Shown here one piece after another: positions 24,247 through 32,208 of a stretch of DNA of 64,000 bases (positions are counted from its first letter, which is position 1; every line of letters starts with the position of its first letter). Below the pieces are notes generated by a model. That model saw only the letters and a list, made by a program, of their open reading frames with translations. It did no database searches and was not told the DNA's origin. This DNA is from DAIOXA01 sp050949165 (lineage in GTDB: Bacteria; Bacillota; Proteinivoracia; UBA4975): positions 992,001 to 1,056,000 of the forward strand of contig JBMNFF010000001.1 of assembly GCA_050949165.1 (NCBI GenBank). Direction: 5' to 3'. The position numbers and the translations under genes are program-made.

Positions 24247-25167
24247 TTAATTGGATACCTCTACAGACGCTTGAGTGGCCTTGCCCCGGCTGCGGGGGAG
24301 GTAGAGGCCGCCGATTATCAGCACCGCGCCGGCCACCTGCGGCAGGCTGATGGCTTCGTCCAAGAAGAGACTTCCCATGAGCATGGCCGTCACCGGCGTG
24401 AGGTTGTTGTATATTGCCGTCCTGGCCGCCCCCAGCTTCTGCACTCCATTGGTCCAGATATAGTTTCCGGCCACAATCGCCAAGACTGCCGAGTAGAACA
24501 ATCCGCCCCAGCCGGCCAGGCCCACGGCACCCCAATCCTGGGCAGCCAAGGGCCCCAGGGAGAAAAGCGCAAGCGCCGCCGCCCCCGCCGTCAAGGTCCA
24601 GGTGGTAAACTGGAGGGCGGAATACTTTTGCAAGAGGCCTTTGCTCTTCAGGGTATAGCATGCATAGAAAAAGGTGCCGAACACCAGCATTGCATCTCCC
24701 TGCCAGGTGCTGCCGCCCAGGGTCAGCCCCTTGCTCCCGCCCAGGGTGACCAGGACAATTCCGGTAACGGACAGGCCAATTCCCAGCCAGACAAAGGGAC
24801 CGGTAGCTTCGGCCCGGGTCAGGGCTGCCAGGGCGGCAACCCAAACGGGGATGGTTGCCAGGAGCAGGGCGGTGTTGCCCGCCGAAGTCAGGTTGGTGCC
24901 CTGAATGAAGAGAGCTTGATACAAGCCATGGCCCAGCAGTCCCAGAACCGCTATCCGCAGGAAGTCAGCCCTTTCCGGAAGCATTTTCCCTCCGGAGGCC
25001 CTCAGCACGGCCCAGCAGAGCAGGGCCGAGAGGGCAAAGCGCAGAGAGTTAAAGGGCAGGGGGGCCAGCTCCGTCAGGGCCGCCTTTACCACCACCACAT
25101 TTACCCCCCAGATAACTGCCACCGTGATGAGGAGCAGATCTGCCGGGCTAAATCTTCGGGAATGCAT
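24247..25167 (-). CDS. EamA/DMT-family exporter
   Basis: A 306-residue drug/metabolite transporter with two EamA repeats and ten predicted helices (first LLLITVAVIWGVNVVVVK; second half begins near DAMLVFGTFFYACYT). Such proteins export amino acids or other metabolites; the substrate is unknown. It follows the phosphodiesterase gene by 30 bases on the same strand and both may be co-transcribed. The ATG at 25167 follows GGAAAGGATG. It is not a close copy of the other EamA gene at 41.3 kb. Confidence 0.88.
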   Translation of the reverse strand: MHSRRFSPADLLLITVAVIWGVNVVVVKAALTELAPLPFNSLRFALSALLCWAVLRASGGKMLPERADFLRIAVLGLLGHGLYQALFIQGTNLTSAGNTALLLATIPVWVAALAALTRAEATGPFVWLGIGLSVTGIVLVTLGGSKGLTLGGSTWQGDAMLVFGTFFYACYTLKSKGLLQKYSALQFTTWTLTAGAAALALFSLGPLAAQDWGAVGLAGWGGLFYSAVLAIVAGNYIWTNGVQKLGAARTAIYNNLTPVTAMLMGSLFLDEAISLPQVAGAVLIIGGLYLPRSRGKATQASVEVSN

Positions 25168-25197
25168 GGGCCTTCATCCTTTCCGGGCGGTATTCCG

Positions 25198-25686
25198 TTA
25201 CTCAAAATATAATATCTCGCTGCTCACCCGCTTTGTCAAGGTCAATATGGCCAGGGAAAACCGAGGCTGGCGGCGCTTGTCGGTGGGCGAACCGGGATTC
25301 AGCAGCAAAACCCCTTGCTTTACCGCCCGAAAGGGTTTGTGGCTATGGCCGAAGACTACGATATCGGCCTTGCCTCTAAAGGTATTATACGCCCTGTCCG
25401 GGGTGGTTTTGCCCTGGCCCAGGTGGCCATGGGTGAGGCCGATTCGGTACCCGGCCAGGGTGAGAAGCTTTTCAAAGCCCAGGAACTCCACCATTCCCGC
25501 CGGGTCGGTGTTTCCCGCCACAGACTCGGTAGGGGCAATGGCGTTCAGCTCCCGCAGCACCGAATAGTCGTTGATATCCCCGGCATGGAGGATACGGTCC
25601 ACCCCGGCAAAGGCCTGGGCCACAAAAGCCGGGAGCTGCCGGGCCCGGGAGGGAATGTGGGTATCGGAGATAATTCCAATGCGCAT
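25198..25686 (-). CDS. YfcE/MJ0936-family metallophosphodiesterase
   Basis: A 162-residue calcineurin-like phosphoesterase with the five metal-binding motifs in order: SDTH, HAGDIND, GNTD, THGH and GHSH. The size and motif spacing match the YfcE/MJ0936 group, which hydrolyses phosphodiesters with manganese or nickel in vitro, but whose cellular substrate is unsettled. The ATG at 25686 follows GAGGGGGG. Confidence 0.9.
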   Translation of the reverse strand: MRIGIISDTHIPSRARQLPAFVAQAFAGVDRILHAGDINDYSVLRELNAIAPTESVAGNTDPAGMVEFLGFEKLLTLAGYRIGLTHGHLGQGKTTPDRAYNTFRGKADIVVFGHSHKPFRAVKQGVLLLNPGSPTDKRRQPRFSLAILTLTKRVSSEILYFE

Positions 25687-25803
25687 GGTTAGCCCCCCTC
25701 ATATATGGTAAAATTCCCCCAAAGGAACTGACTTTACCGTACATATTATTATCCAGGCAAGGCAGCAGTGTTAAACCGCTGCCTAAAGAAAAGAAGGTTT
25801 CCC

Positions 25804-26166
25804 ATGGATACTGAGTACAACGGCCTGATAGTCTTTTTGGGCACCCAGGACCTTGAAGCCACCGCCAGGTTCTACTCCGGCATCCTGGGCTTGAAGCTCT
25901 ATAGAGATCAGGAGGTGTGCAGGATTTACGACATTCCCGGAGGAGGACGCCTGGGCTTTTGCACCCACCTGCCAGCTAACCCAGGAGAGCGGTGCCCCAT
26001 CATCACCTTGCTGGCCGAGGATGTGGATGGAGTCTACGCCCGCTTATGCCAGAATGGCATCACCCCGTCTCATCCTCCCATGGAAAATCCTCGCTTCGGC
26101 ATCTATCACTTCTTTGTAAGGGATTCCAACGGTTACTTGCTGGGAATCCAGCGCTTTCTGGACTAG
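25804..26166 (+). CDS. VOC-family (glyoxalase/dioxygenase-fold) protein
   Basis: A 120-residue vicinal-oxygen-chelate protein with paired beta-alpha-beta-beta-beta modules (IVFLGTQDLEATARFYSGILGLKLYRD and YHFFVRDSNGYLLGIQRF). Metal ligand positions are only partly preserved, so it may be a lyase-type enzyme, a resistance-type binder or a non-catalytic member. The ATG at 25804 follows AGAAGG; upstream in-frame starts have no site. It is a single rightward gene ending in a terminator shared with thrB. Confidence 0.8.
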   Translation: MDTEYNGLIVFLGTQDLEATARFYSGILGLKLYRDQEVCRIYDIPGGGRLGFCTHLPANPGERCPIITLLAEDVDGVYARLCQNGITPSHPPMENPRFGIYHFFVRDSNGYLLGIQRFLD

Positions 26167-26173
26167 AGAAGAA

Positions 26174-26203
26174 AGGCGCCCCAGCCCGAGGCGCCTCTTT
26201 ATA
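26174..26203. terminator. terminator between convergent VOC and thrB genes
   Basis: AGGCGCC (26174-26180) pairs with GGCGCCT (26190-26196), followed by CTTTATAT on the plus strand and TTTCTTC on the minus strand. Confidence 0.8.
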
Positions 26204-27095
26204 TTGGCCTGACTCCCTGAAGATCGGGATTTAAAATTACCGACCTTGCCGCCACTCCCCGGCTGCCAAAGGCGGCAGCCATGGCCCGGCCCACTTCCCC
26301 GCCATCGGTGTCGGCGGAGACAAAGGCCAGCATGGTGGGACCGGCCCCGGAAAGGGTACAGGCCAGGGCCCCGGCCTCCAGGGCGGCGGCCACCACGGCA
26401 TCAAAGCCGGGAATCAGCTTCTTTCGGTGGTCCTGATGCAGGCGATCCTGGCAGGCCAGCTCGACCAGGTCCAGGCGGTCCCGGGCCAGGGCCGCCAGCA
26501 GAAGGGCGGTCCGGGAAAGGTTAAACACCGCATCCCCGTGGGGCACAGTTTCCGGCAGCACAGCCCGGGCAGCTTGGGTGGAAAGGGAGAAGTCCGGAAT
26601 ACAGGCCACCAGGCTCAAATGTTGAGGCAGGTTCAGGTTGAGGGCAACGGCCCGCCCCGCCTCCATTACCGATACACACAAGCCCCCCAGCAGGGCCGGG
26701 GCGACATTGTCGGGATGCCCCTCCAGTTCCGCGGCCAGCTGTAGCAGCTCGCCTTGTCCCAGGGGATTGCCCGCCCAATGATTGGCCAGACTCAGCCCCC
26801 CGACGATGGCGGCGGCGCTGCTTCCCAGCCCCCGGCCCAGGGGAATCCCGTTCTCCATGGTAATTTTAACCTCTGGAGCAGAGGCGCCAACTTCCTGCCA
26901 GAGACGCTCCATGCTCCGCCAGACCAGGTTGGTCTTATCCCGGGGCAGGGTTTCCGCCCCCTCGCCCCGGATAACCAATTCCCAGCTGTCCGCCGGCTCC
27001 AGCTCCAGGTAATTGAACAGATTCAGGGCCAGGCCAAGGCAGTCATAGCCGGGACCCAGGTTGGCGGTGGTGGCGGGAACCGCCAGCCTCACCAT
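26199..27095 (-). CDS. thrB: homoserine kinase
   Basis: A 298-residue GHMP kinase that phosphorylates L-homoserine for threonine synthesis. It has [23 protein letters not shown] at the N-terminus, the ATP loop [28 protein letters not shown] and the C-terminal [12 protein letters not shown]. Length fits the family (290-310). It starts with ATG 27095 inside the last codons of thrC (7-base overlap) with GGAGGA as binding site. Together with thrC it makes the last two steps to threonine. Confidence 0.95.
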   Translation of the reverse strand: MVRLAVPATTANLGPGYDCLGLALNLFNYLELEPADSWELVIRGEGAETLPRDKTNLVWRSMERLWQEVGASAPEVKITMENGIPLGRGLGSSAAAIVGGLSLANHWAGNPLGQGELLQLAAELEGHPDNVAPALLGGLCVSVMEAGRAVALNLNLPQHLSLVACIPDFSLSTQAARAVLPETVPHGDAVFNLSRTALLLAALARDRLDLVELACQDRLHQDHRKKLIPGFDAVVAAALEAGALACTLSGAGPTMLAFVSADTDGGEVGRAMAAAFGSRGVAARSVILNPDLQGVRPI

Positions 27096-28147
27096 TCCTC
27101 CACCCCCAGGGCGCGAACTATCTCAGACCGGCTGGCCTCCACCACCGTGGGCTGCTCCACCCCCGCCAGGGCATTGTCGGGGTCCTTGAGGCCATTGCCG
27201 GTGAGGACGCAGACCACCCGGGCCGGTCTGGAGAAGTAACCCTGGCGATGGAGCTTCTGCACCCCTGCCAGGGAAGCCGCCGAAGCAGGCTCGCAGAATA
27301 CCCCTTCCGCTTCGCCCAGCAGGCGATAGGCCGCCAAGATTTCCTCATCGCTGACCAGATCAATACCGCCCCCGGACTCCGATGCGGCGGCAACTGCTCC
27401 CTGCCAGCTCACGGGGTTGCCAATCCGGATGGCCGTAGCCACCGTTTCCGGTTCCGGGATGGGCTCCCCCCGTACAATTGCCGCCGAGCCTTCGGCCTCA
27501 AAGCCCAGCATTTTGGGTAGCTTATCAGTCTCTCCCCGCTCCTTGGCGACCAGGAACCCCTGCCAATAGGCGGTGATGTTCCCGGCATTGCCCACAGGTA
27601 TGGCCAGGTAGTCCGGCGCCCCCTCGAGATCCGCCACCACTTCCCAGGCAGCGGACTGCTGTCCCAGAATCCGGTAGGGATTGACGGAATTGACCAGGGT
27701 CAGGGGATAGTCCTGGGCCAGTTCCCGGGCGATGACCAGGGCCTGATCAAAATTCCCCCGCACGGCCAGGACCTTTGCCCCATAGTGGATGGCCTGGGCC
27801 AGCTTGCCCAGGGCGATTTTTCCCTGGGGAATGAGGACGACACACCTTAGTCCTGCCCTGGCAGCATAGGCCGCCGCCGAAGCCGAGGTGTTGCCGGTGG
27901 AGGCGCAGATCAGCGCCTGGGCCCCCGCTTCCACGGCCTTGCTCACGGCCAGGGTCATACCCCTGTCTTTAAAGGACCCCGTGGGATTGGCCCCTTCATA
28001 TTTTGCATAGATTTCCAGACCCGGCAGCATCCCGCTGATATTCTTCAGGGGAATCAAGGGAGTATTTCCCTCGGCCAGTGATATAACCGGCGTGTCCTCC
28101 CCCACGGGAAGCCTTTCTGCATAGCGATGAATGATTCCCCGATACAT
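27089..28147 (-). CDS. thrC: threonine synthase
   Basis: A 352-residue pyridoxal-phosphate enzyme converting O-phosphohomoserine to threonine. The short class II form begins [14 protein letters not shown], continues with [11 protein letters not shown], the PLP lysine in [31 protein letters not shown] and the phosphate-binding [15 protein letters not shown]. The ATG at 28147 follows GAAGAGAAGAGGG; earlier in-frame starts lie within the region upstream of the divergent ric gene. No homoserine dehydrogenase gene is in the window. Confidence 0.95.
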   Translation of the reverse strand: MYRGIIHRYAERLPVGEDTPVISLAEGNTPLIPLKNISGMLPGLEIYAKYEGANPTGSFKDRGMTLAVSKAVEAGAQALICASTGNTSASAAAYAARAGLRCVVLIPQGKIALGKLAQAIHYGAKVLAVRGNFDQALVIARELAQDYPLTLVNSVNPYRILGQQSAAWEVVADLEGAPDYLAIPVGNAGNITAYWQGFLVAKERGETDKLPKMLGFEAEGSAAIVRGEPIPEPETVATAIRIGNPVSWQGAVAAASESGGGIDLVSDEEILAAYRLLGEAEGVFCEPASAASLAGVQKLHRQGYFSRPARVVCVLTGNGLKDPDNALAGVEQPTVVEASRSEIVRALGVEEW

Positions 28148-28245
28148 ATAATCCCTCTTCTCTTCAAAAATCCGGCCCTGGCCGGTCGGTGAATTTCCCT
28201 GCCCTGTCAGACAAAAACTATACCAAAGAAAGGAGGTTGATCCCA

Positions 28246-28974
28246 ATTAATATAACACCCAACCAAAGCGTCGGCGATATCGTCGCCCATCTGCCCCGGG
28301 CAGCGGAAGTATTTAAAAAGTACAAGATTGACTTCTGTTGCGGCGGCCACCGCCCCCTCTCCGAGGCCATTCGCGAAAAGAACCTGGACCAGGAAGAAAT
28401 CATGAGCAAACTCCAGGAAGTCCAGGAGAGCACTGTGGACATGCAGGACCTGGATATCGACTGGAAGACGGCGCCCCTGCCGGAACTGGTGGATTACATC
28501 ATCGACACCCATCACAGCTTCCTGAACAGAGAACTGCCTGAACTGAGCCAGCTGACCACCACCATTCTCCGGGCCCACGGCGCCAAGCACCAGGAATTGC
28601 GGGAGGTGCACAGGCTCTTTCACAAACTGAAGTCGGCCCTGGAAGCCCATCTCATCGACGAAGAGGAAGTAATCTTCCCCCTGGTCAAGGAGTGGGACCG
28701 GGATAAATCCGTCATGGCCCTGAGCCGGGCGGTGACCATCTCCAAGAAGCTGGAAGAGGAACATGACGAAGCCGGGGAGATCGTCCACCAGCTGCGGGAA
28801 ATCACCCGGGATTACGCCATTCCCGATGATGTCTGCTCCACCTTTGCCTCCACCTATGAAAGACTTGTGGAGCTGGAAAGCGACTTATTCCAGCACATCC
28901 ACCTGGAGAACAACATCCTCCACCCCCGCCTCAAGGAAGAGCTGTGGAGAGTGCAAAACCAAAACCTGCACTGA
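28246..28974 (+). CDS. ric: iron-sulfur cluster repair di-iron protein (Ric/ScdA)
   Basis: A 242-residue ScdA/Ric protein: an N-terminal DUF542 domain ([26 protein letters not shown]) and a hemerythrin-like domain with [32 protein letters not shown] and [15 protein letters not shown] giving the di-iron ligands. Ric repairs iron-sulfur clusters after nitrosative or oxidative damage. The start is unusual: AAGGAGG (28230-28236) is perfectly spaced for an ATT codon at 28246, matching the family's usual N-terminus; a TTG at 28237 overlaps the binding site and a GTG at 28189 has none. Confidence 0.9.
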   Translation: MNITPNQSVGDIVAHLPRAAEVFKKYKIDFCCGGHRPLSEAIREKNLDQEEIMSKLQEVQESTVDMQDLDIDWKTAPLPELVDYIIDTHHSFLNRELPELSQLTTTILRAHGAKHQELREVHRLFHKLKSALEAHLIDEEEVIFPLVKEWDRDKSVMALSRAVTISKKLEEEHDEAGEIVHQLREITRDYAIPDDVCSTFASTYERLVELESDLFQHIHLENNILHPRLKEELWRVQNQNLH

Positions 28975-28997
28975 TTGCCCACCGGCCTCAGCCCGTC

Positions 28998-29783
28998 TTA
29001 TCTAAAGTGGCGGAGAAAGCGGTCGGGCTCATTGAGAAAATCCCGGGTTATCCTGACATGCTCCAAATCTTCATATTGCACGGGGCCCGGCGGCAGCTGG
29101 TCGAAACTCAAGATCTCTGCCCCGGGCACGGCCATCAGGATGGGAGAATGGGTGGAGATGATGAACTGGCAGTCCTCCCGGACCATGTCTGTTATCAGAG
29201 CAATCAGGGCCAGCTGCTTGACCGGCGAGAGCGGGGTCTCGGGCTCGTCCAGGAGGTAAACCCCTCCCGGGACCAGGCGACGCTGGAACAAGTGGAGAAA
29301 GCTCTCGCCATGGGACATCTCCTCCAGGCTGCCGCCGTAGATCTCCTGGAGCTCCTGGAGCTGGCCTACCAAGGGCATCCGGGCAAGGTTATGAGCATAT
29401 TGAGAGCGGCCGCTGAACTCCCCGGCCAACTGCTCCAGGTCCTCCTCCAAACCGGAGCGAGTGGCGTCCAGACGCCGGGAAAAGTAGATAAAGTCCTCGG
29501 CCCGCAGGCAGAAGCCCCTGCGGGTCTTCTGCTTCCAACTGAGGCGGAGGCAGTCGGCCAGTTTCCGCACCGGCCCAATGGCCTGAGCGCCGCCCAGGAC
29601 CGGCAACTGGGCCGCGGCAGCTATGGCTTCCAGAAGGGTGGATTTTCCGGTCCCGTTCTCCCCCACAAAGATGGTGACGGGGTGAGTCAAGCTGAGCCTG
29701 TCCAGACTCTGGATGGCGGCAACGGTAAAGGGGTAGCCCTGACCGAACTCCCCCTTCTCTATCCGTATATCGGTAAGCTTCAT
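28998..29783 (-). CDS. AAA-family ATPase (COG3910-like)
   Basis: A 261-residue single-domain ABC/SMC-like ATPase without membrane or coiled-coil parts. Walker A is FVGENGTGKSTLLEAIA, the signature-like region MSHGESFLHLF, Walker B GVYLLDEPETPLSPVKQLAL and the His switch ISTHSPILM. These small predicted ATPases (COG3910) have no established role. It starts directly after the VanX-like stop codon, so the two are likely co-transcribed. No partner nuclease gene is adjacent, so OLD-type defence is not supported. Confidence 0.85.
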   Translation of the reverse strand: MKLTDIRIEKGEFGQGYPFTVAAIQSLDRLSLTHPVTIFVGENGTGKSTLLEAIAAAAQLPVLGGAQAIGPVRKLADCLRLSWKQKTRRGFCLRAEDFIYFSRRLDATRSGLEEDLEQLAGEFSGRSQYAHNLARMPLVGQLQELQEIYGGSLEEMSHGESFLHLFQRRLVPGGVYLLDEPETPLSPVKQLALIALITDMVREDCQFIISTHSPILMAVPGAEILSFDQLPPGPVQYEDLEHVRITRDFLNEPDRFLRHFR

Positions 29784-30518
29784 TCAATCACCCCCTGTAA
29801 TAATATCGTATAATTCCAGGGGTACGTCAATAATTGGATAGCGCCACCAAGTGCTGTCCTCAAAATGCCACCACTCAAAATCTATGGAAACAAAGCCGTG
29901 GCGATGCATGACCTCGGTCAGCAGATCCAGATTGGCCCGGGCCGCCTGGGACATGGGGGCCCTTCTATGCCCTGCACCGGAAAAGTCGTCAAAATCCGAG
30001 GGCATCTCCACCTCCCGGCCCTGGGCGTCCACCAAGGTGACGTCCACCGCCGCCCCCCGGTTGTGCACCGAGCCGTAGCGGGGGTCGGCGAAGAAATGGC
30101 GCTTATCCCCGGCGGCCTGCCAAAGTTGCACATGCAGATGATAGGGCCGGTAGGCATCCCAGAGCTTTATGCGGTAACCCTGTTCTATCAGCTCGGCATT
30201 GGCGGCGGCCAGCTTCCGGGCCGTCTCCCGGCGCAGCAGGGCAACATGGGCGGGATAGACCGCCCGGCCGGTGAGATTGTTCTTGGTGGCATAGCGAAGG
30301 TCCAGCACAATGGCCGAATCGATATCCTCCACCCGTACCAAGTCGCTGGCCTCAAGGACGGCCCGCAGGGCGCTGCGCAACTGGGCATTCTCCGCCCTCA
30401 GGGCATCCAGCTCGGCCTCAACCTCCTCCCGGGTAGCCTCCCGCACCCCAGGGGGCATTTGCTCCGCCGGAACCACCGTCATTGCCATCAATATAACCAG
30501 GACAAGAACCCGTCGCAT
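29784..30518 (-). CDS. secreted D-alanyl-D-alanine dipeptidase, VanX/DdpX family (M15D)
   Basis: A 244-residue zinc peptidase with an N-terminal signal peptide (MRRVLVLVILMAMTVVPAEQ) and a short coiled-coil stretch (EVEAELDALRAENAQLRSAL), then the VanX-family core: VLDLRYATKNNLTG, WDAYRPYHLH, SVHNRGAAVDVTLVD (zinc ligands His and Asp), SDFDDFSG and FEWWHFE (zinc His and catalytic Glu). It hydrolyses D-Ala-D-Ala or related wall dipeptides outside the cell. Without vanH, vanA or vanRS nearby, it most likely serves peptide scavenging or wall turnover and is no sign of glycopeptide resistance. Confidence 0.88.
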   Translation of the reverse strand: MRRVLVLVILMAMTVVPAEQMPPGVREATREEVEAELDALRAENAQLRSALRAVLEASDLVRVEDIDSAIVLDLRYATKNNLTGRAVYPAHVALLRRETARKLAAANAELIEQGYRIKLWDAYRPYHLHVQLWQAAGDKRHFFADPRYGSVHNRGAAVDVTLVDAQGREVEMPSDFDDFSGAGHRRAPMSQAARANLDLLTEVMHRHGFVSIDFEWWHFEDSTWWRYPIIDVPLELYDIITGGD

Positions 30519-30583
30519 AGCATCGCTCCTCCAAGAGAATTCCCTCCTGGTTATTCTTCCCCAAATCCCTCAAGCTCCTGACT

Positions 30584-31384
30584 CTATAATATTTCACCCC
30601 GGAAGACTAAGACCGCCTGGCCGCCCAGTTTTACCCGGTCCCCGTCCAGACGCACCCTCACTGCCCCGCCCCGCCGAGAGGCCTGCCAGGCCAGAAAGGT
30701 GGACTTATGCAACCGCTGCTGCCAGAAGGGGCCCAGGCAGCAGTGGGCCGAGCCGGTAACCGGGTCTTCGTCGATGCCGATGCCCGGGGCGAAAAAGCGG
30801 GAGACAAAGTCGTAACCCGCCCGGGAGGCGGGAGCAGTGACCATCACTCCCCGCTCGGTAAGATTCGCCAGCCTGGCCAGATCCGGTTTCAGGTCCAGGA
30901 TTTCCTCCTCGCTGGCCACCTCCACCAGGTAGTCGATGCGGTTGCGCCCGGTGAACAAGGGCTTTCGCTTTACCCCCAAGGCCTCGATGATGGCCGGATC
31001 TATTTCCTCGGCCCAGGCCGGTTCTGCAGGAAAGTCCAGTTCAATCCACTCCCCTGCCAGCCGGGCGGTGAGGAGGCCGCTGAGGGTATAGAACTTGATG
31101 ACCTCCCCAGCCTCTGCCAGGCCTTGGCTGAAGAGGACATGGGCGCTGGCCAAAGTGGCGTGGCCGCAGAGGTCAACCTCCACCTCCGGGGTAAACCAGC
31201 GCAGGCTCCAGCCATCCTGCCGGGGTGTCAGGAAGGCCGTCTCCGACAGGTTCATCTCCATGGCCACCTTCTGCATCCATGCCTCAGCCTGCCCGCCATT
31301 GAGGAGCAGGCACACTCCCGCCGGGTTGCCGGCGAAGGGCTGCTCGGCAAAGGAGTCCACCTGGTATATGGGATATCCCATCAT
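30584..31384 (-). CDS. PhzF-family isomerase
   Basis: A 266-residue PhzF/diaminopimelate-epimerase-fold protein: YQVDSFAEQPFAGNPAGVCLL, NLSETAFLTP (catalytic Glu), WFTPEVEVDLCGHATLASAHVLF and GIDEDPVTGSAHCCLGPFW. Stand-alone PhzF-like proteins are common and their substrates are mostly unknown; there are no phenazine genes here. The ATG at 31384 overlaps the stop codon of the HD gene (ATGA), so the two are coupled. Confidence 0.9.
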   Translation of the reverse strand: MMGYPIYQVDSFAEQPFAGNPAGVCLLLNGGQAEAWMQKVAMEMNLSETAFLTPRQDGWSLRWFTPEVEVDLCGHATLASAHVLFSQGLAEAGEVIKFYTLSGLLTARLAGEWIELDFPAEPAWAEEIDPAIIEALGVKRKPLFTGRNRIDYLVEVASEEEILDLKPDLARLANLTERGVMVTAPASRAGYDFVSRFFAPGIGIDEDPVTGSAHCCLGPFWQQRLHKSTFLAWQASRRGGAVRVRLDGDRVKLGGQAVLVFRGEIL

Positions 31385-31980
31385 TCATCCCTCCCTTCAC
31401 TTAGCATGCCCTTGACAACAGCCTCATCCAGGCAGGAAGATATGTATTCCCAGAGCAGTTGCGAACCCTCTGCCATGGGGGCGTTGCGTTCCTCCACCTG
31501 AGGCCGGGTGATATTATAGCGCCTCCAGGTCCCTCCATCGGTGTGGAGATTGTGGAGGACGGGCTGAAACCGGTCCAGAGCCGTAGCGAAGCGGGCCTCG
31601 GGGGTGGCCCTTTCCTCGAATTCTTCCCACAGAGCCCGTAATTCCCGACCCTGGTCCTCGGGCAGCAGGGCGAAGATGCGCTCCGCCGCCAGTTCCTCCC
31701 GCTGGGCCTTGTCCTTATAGCCCTCATAGTCGTAGCAGAAGGTATCCCCGGCGTCAATTTCCACCAAATCGTGGACCAGGACCATGGCGATTACCTTGGC
31801 CAGGTCCACCGGTTCATTGGCATGCTCCGCCAGGACCAGGGCGGCCAGGGCCAGGTGCCAGGAATGTTCGGCATCATTTTCCCGCCGCTCTCGGTGAATT
31901 AAATTGGTCTGGCGCAGGATGGTCTTGAGTTTGTCTATTTCCACCAGGAACTCCACCTGCTTTAAGAGGCGTTGCTTCAT
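31381..31980 (-). CDS. HD-domain phosphohydrolase (YfbR-like)
   Basis: A 199-residue HD-superfamily protein. It shows NDAEHSWHLALAALVLAEHA, VIAMVLVHDLVEIDAGDT (the HD pair) and a later Asp in FATALDRFQPVLHNLHTDGGTW, matching the YfbR/HD_3 group of 5'-deoxynucleotidases. It probably dephosphorylates deoxynucleoside monophosphates; assignment is by family. It overlaps the PhzF gene by 4 bases. Confidence 0.88.
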   Translation of the reverse strand: MKQRLLKQVEFLVEIDKLKTILRQTNLIHRERRENDAEHSWHLALAALVLAEHANEPVDLAKVIAMVLVHDLVEIDAGDTFCYDYEGYKDKAQREELAAERIFALLPEDQGRELRALWEEFEERATPEARFATALDRFQPVLHNLHTDGGTWRRYNITRPQVEERNAPMAEGSQLLWEYISSCLDEAVVKGMLSEGRDE

Positions 31981-32005
31981 TGCTTTTCTCCTTCCTTCCG
32001 GTCAG

Positions 32006-32045
32006 GGTATCCAATGTCGGGCGGCAAGGGCCGCCCCTGCGGATA
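32006..32045. repeat. palindromic intergenic repeat
   Basis: GGGCGGC (32019-32025) and GCCGCCC (32030-32036) around an AAGG loop, with outer TATCC/GGATA pairing. GGGCGGCAAGGGCCGCCC-type palindromes are common dispersed repeats in clostridial genomes; only one copy is in this window. It sits upstream of the HD gene between two divergent transcription ends. Confidence 0.55.
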
Positions 32046-32112
32046 GGGTCGCCCTCTTTAGGTCTCAATTCTGTATTGGCACCGGGGAATCCTGCCCCCA
32101 TGGTTGGGGGCA

Positions 32113-32143
32113 AGAAAAAAAGAGCCGCGGTTAGCAGCTCTTT
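32113..32143 (-). terminator. terminator after the GNAT megaprotein gene
   Basis: On the minus strand AAGAGC pairs with GCTCTT and is followed by a run of T (plus-strand A-run 32115-32120). A further stem TGCCCCC/GGGGGCA lies just beyond (32091-32111). Confidence 0.8.
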
Positions 32144-32208
32144 CCATTTCAATTATTTCCCTCTTCGCAGCGGGGGCCAGAGCAGCCCCCTCGGGGTCGG
32201 GGCCAGGG

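Noticed and set aside
28998..29783. OLD/Gabija-type defence ATPase
   Set aside because: No TOPRIM domain and no adjacent UvrD-like helicase or nuclease were found; it is coupled to a wall dipeptidase gene instead.
29784..30518. Vancomycin-resistance gene vanX
   Set aside because: There is no vanH, vanA, vanRS or other cluster gene around it, and it is secreted with an N-terminal coiled coil. It is better described as a peptidoglycan dipeptidase of the same family.
30584..31384. Phenazine biosynthesis
   Set aside because: A single PhzF-fold protein without other phz genes does not support phenazine production.
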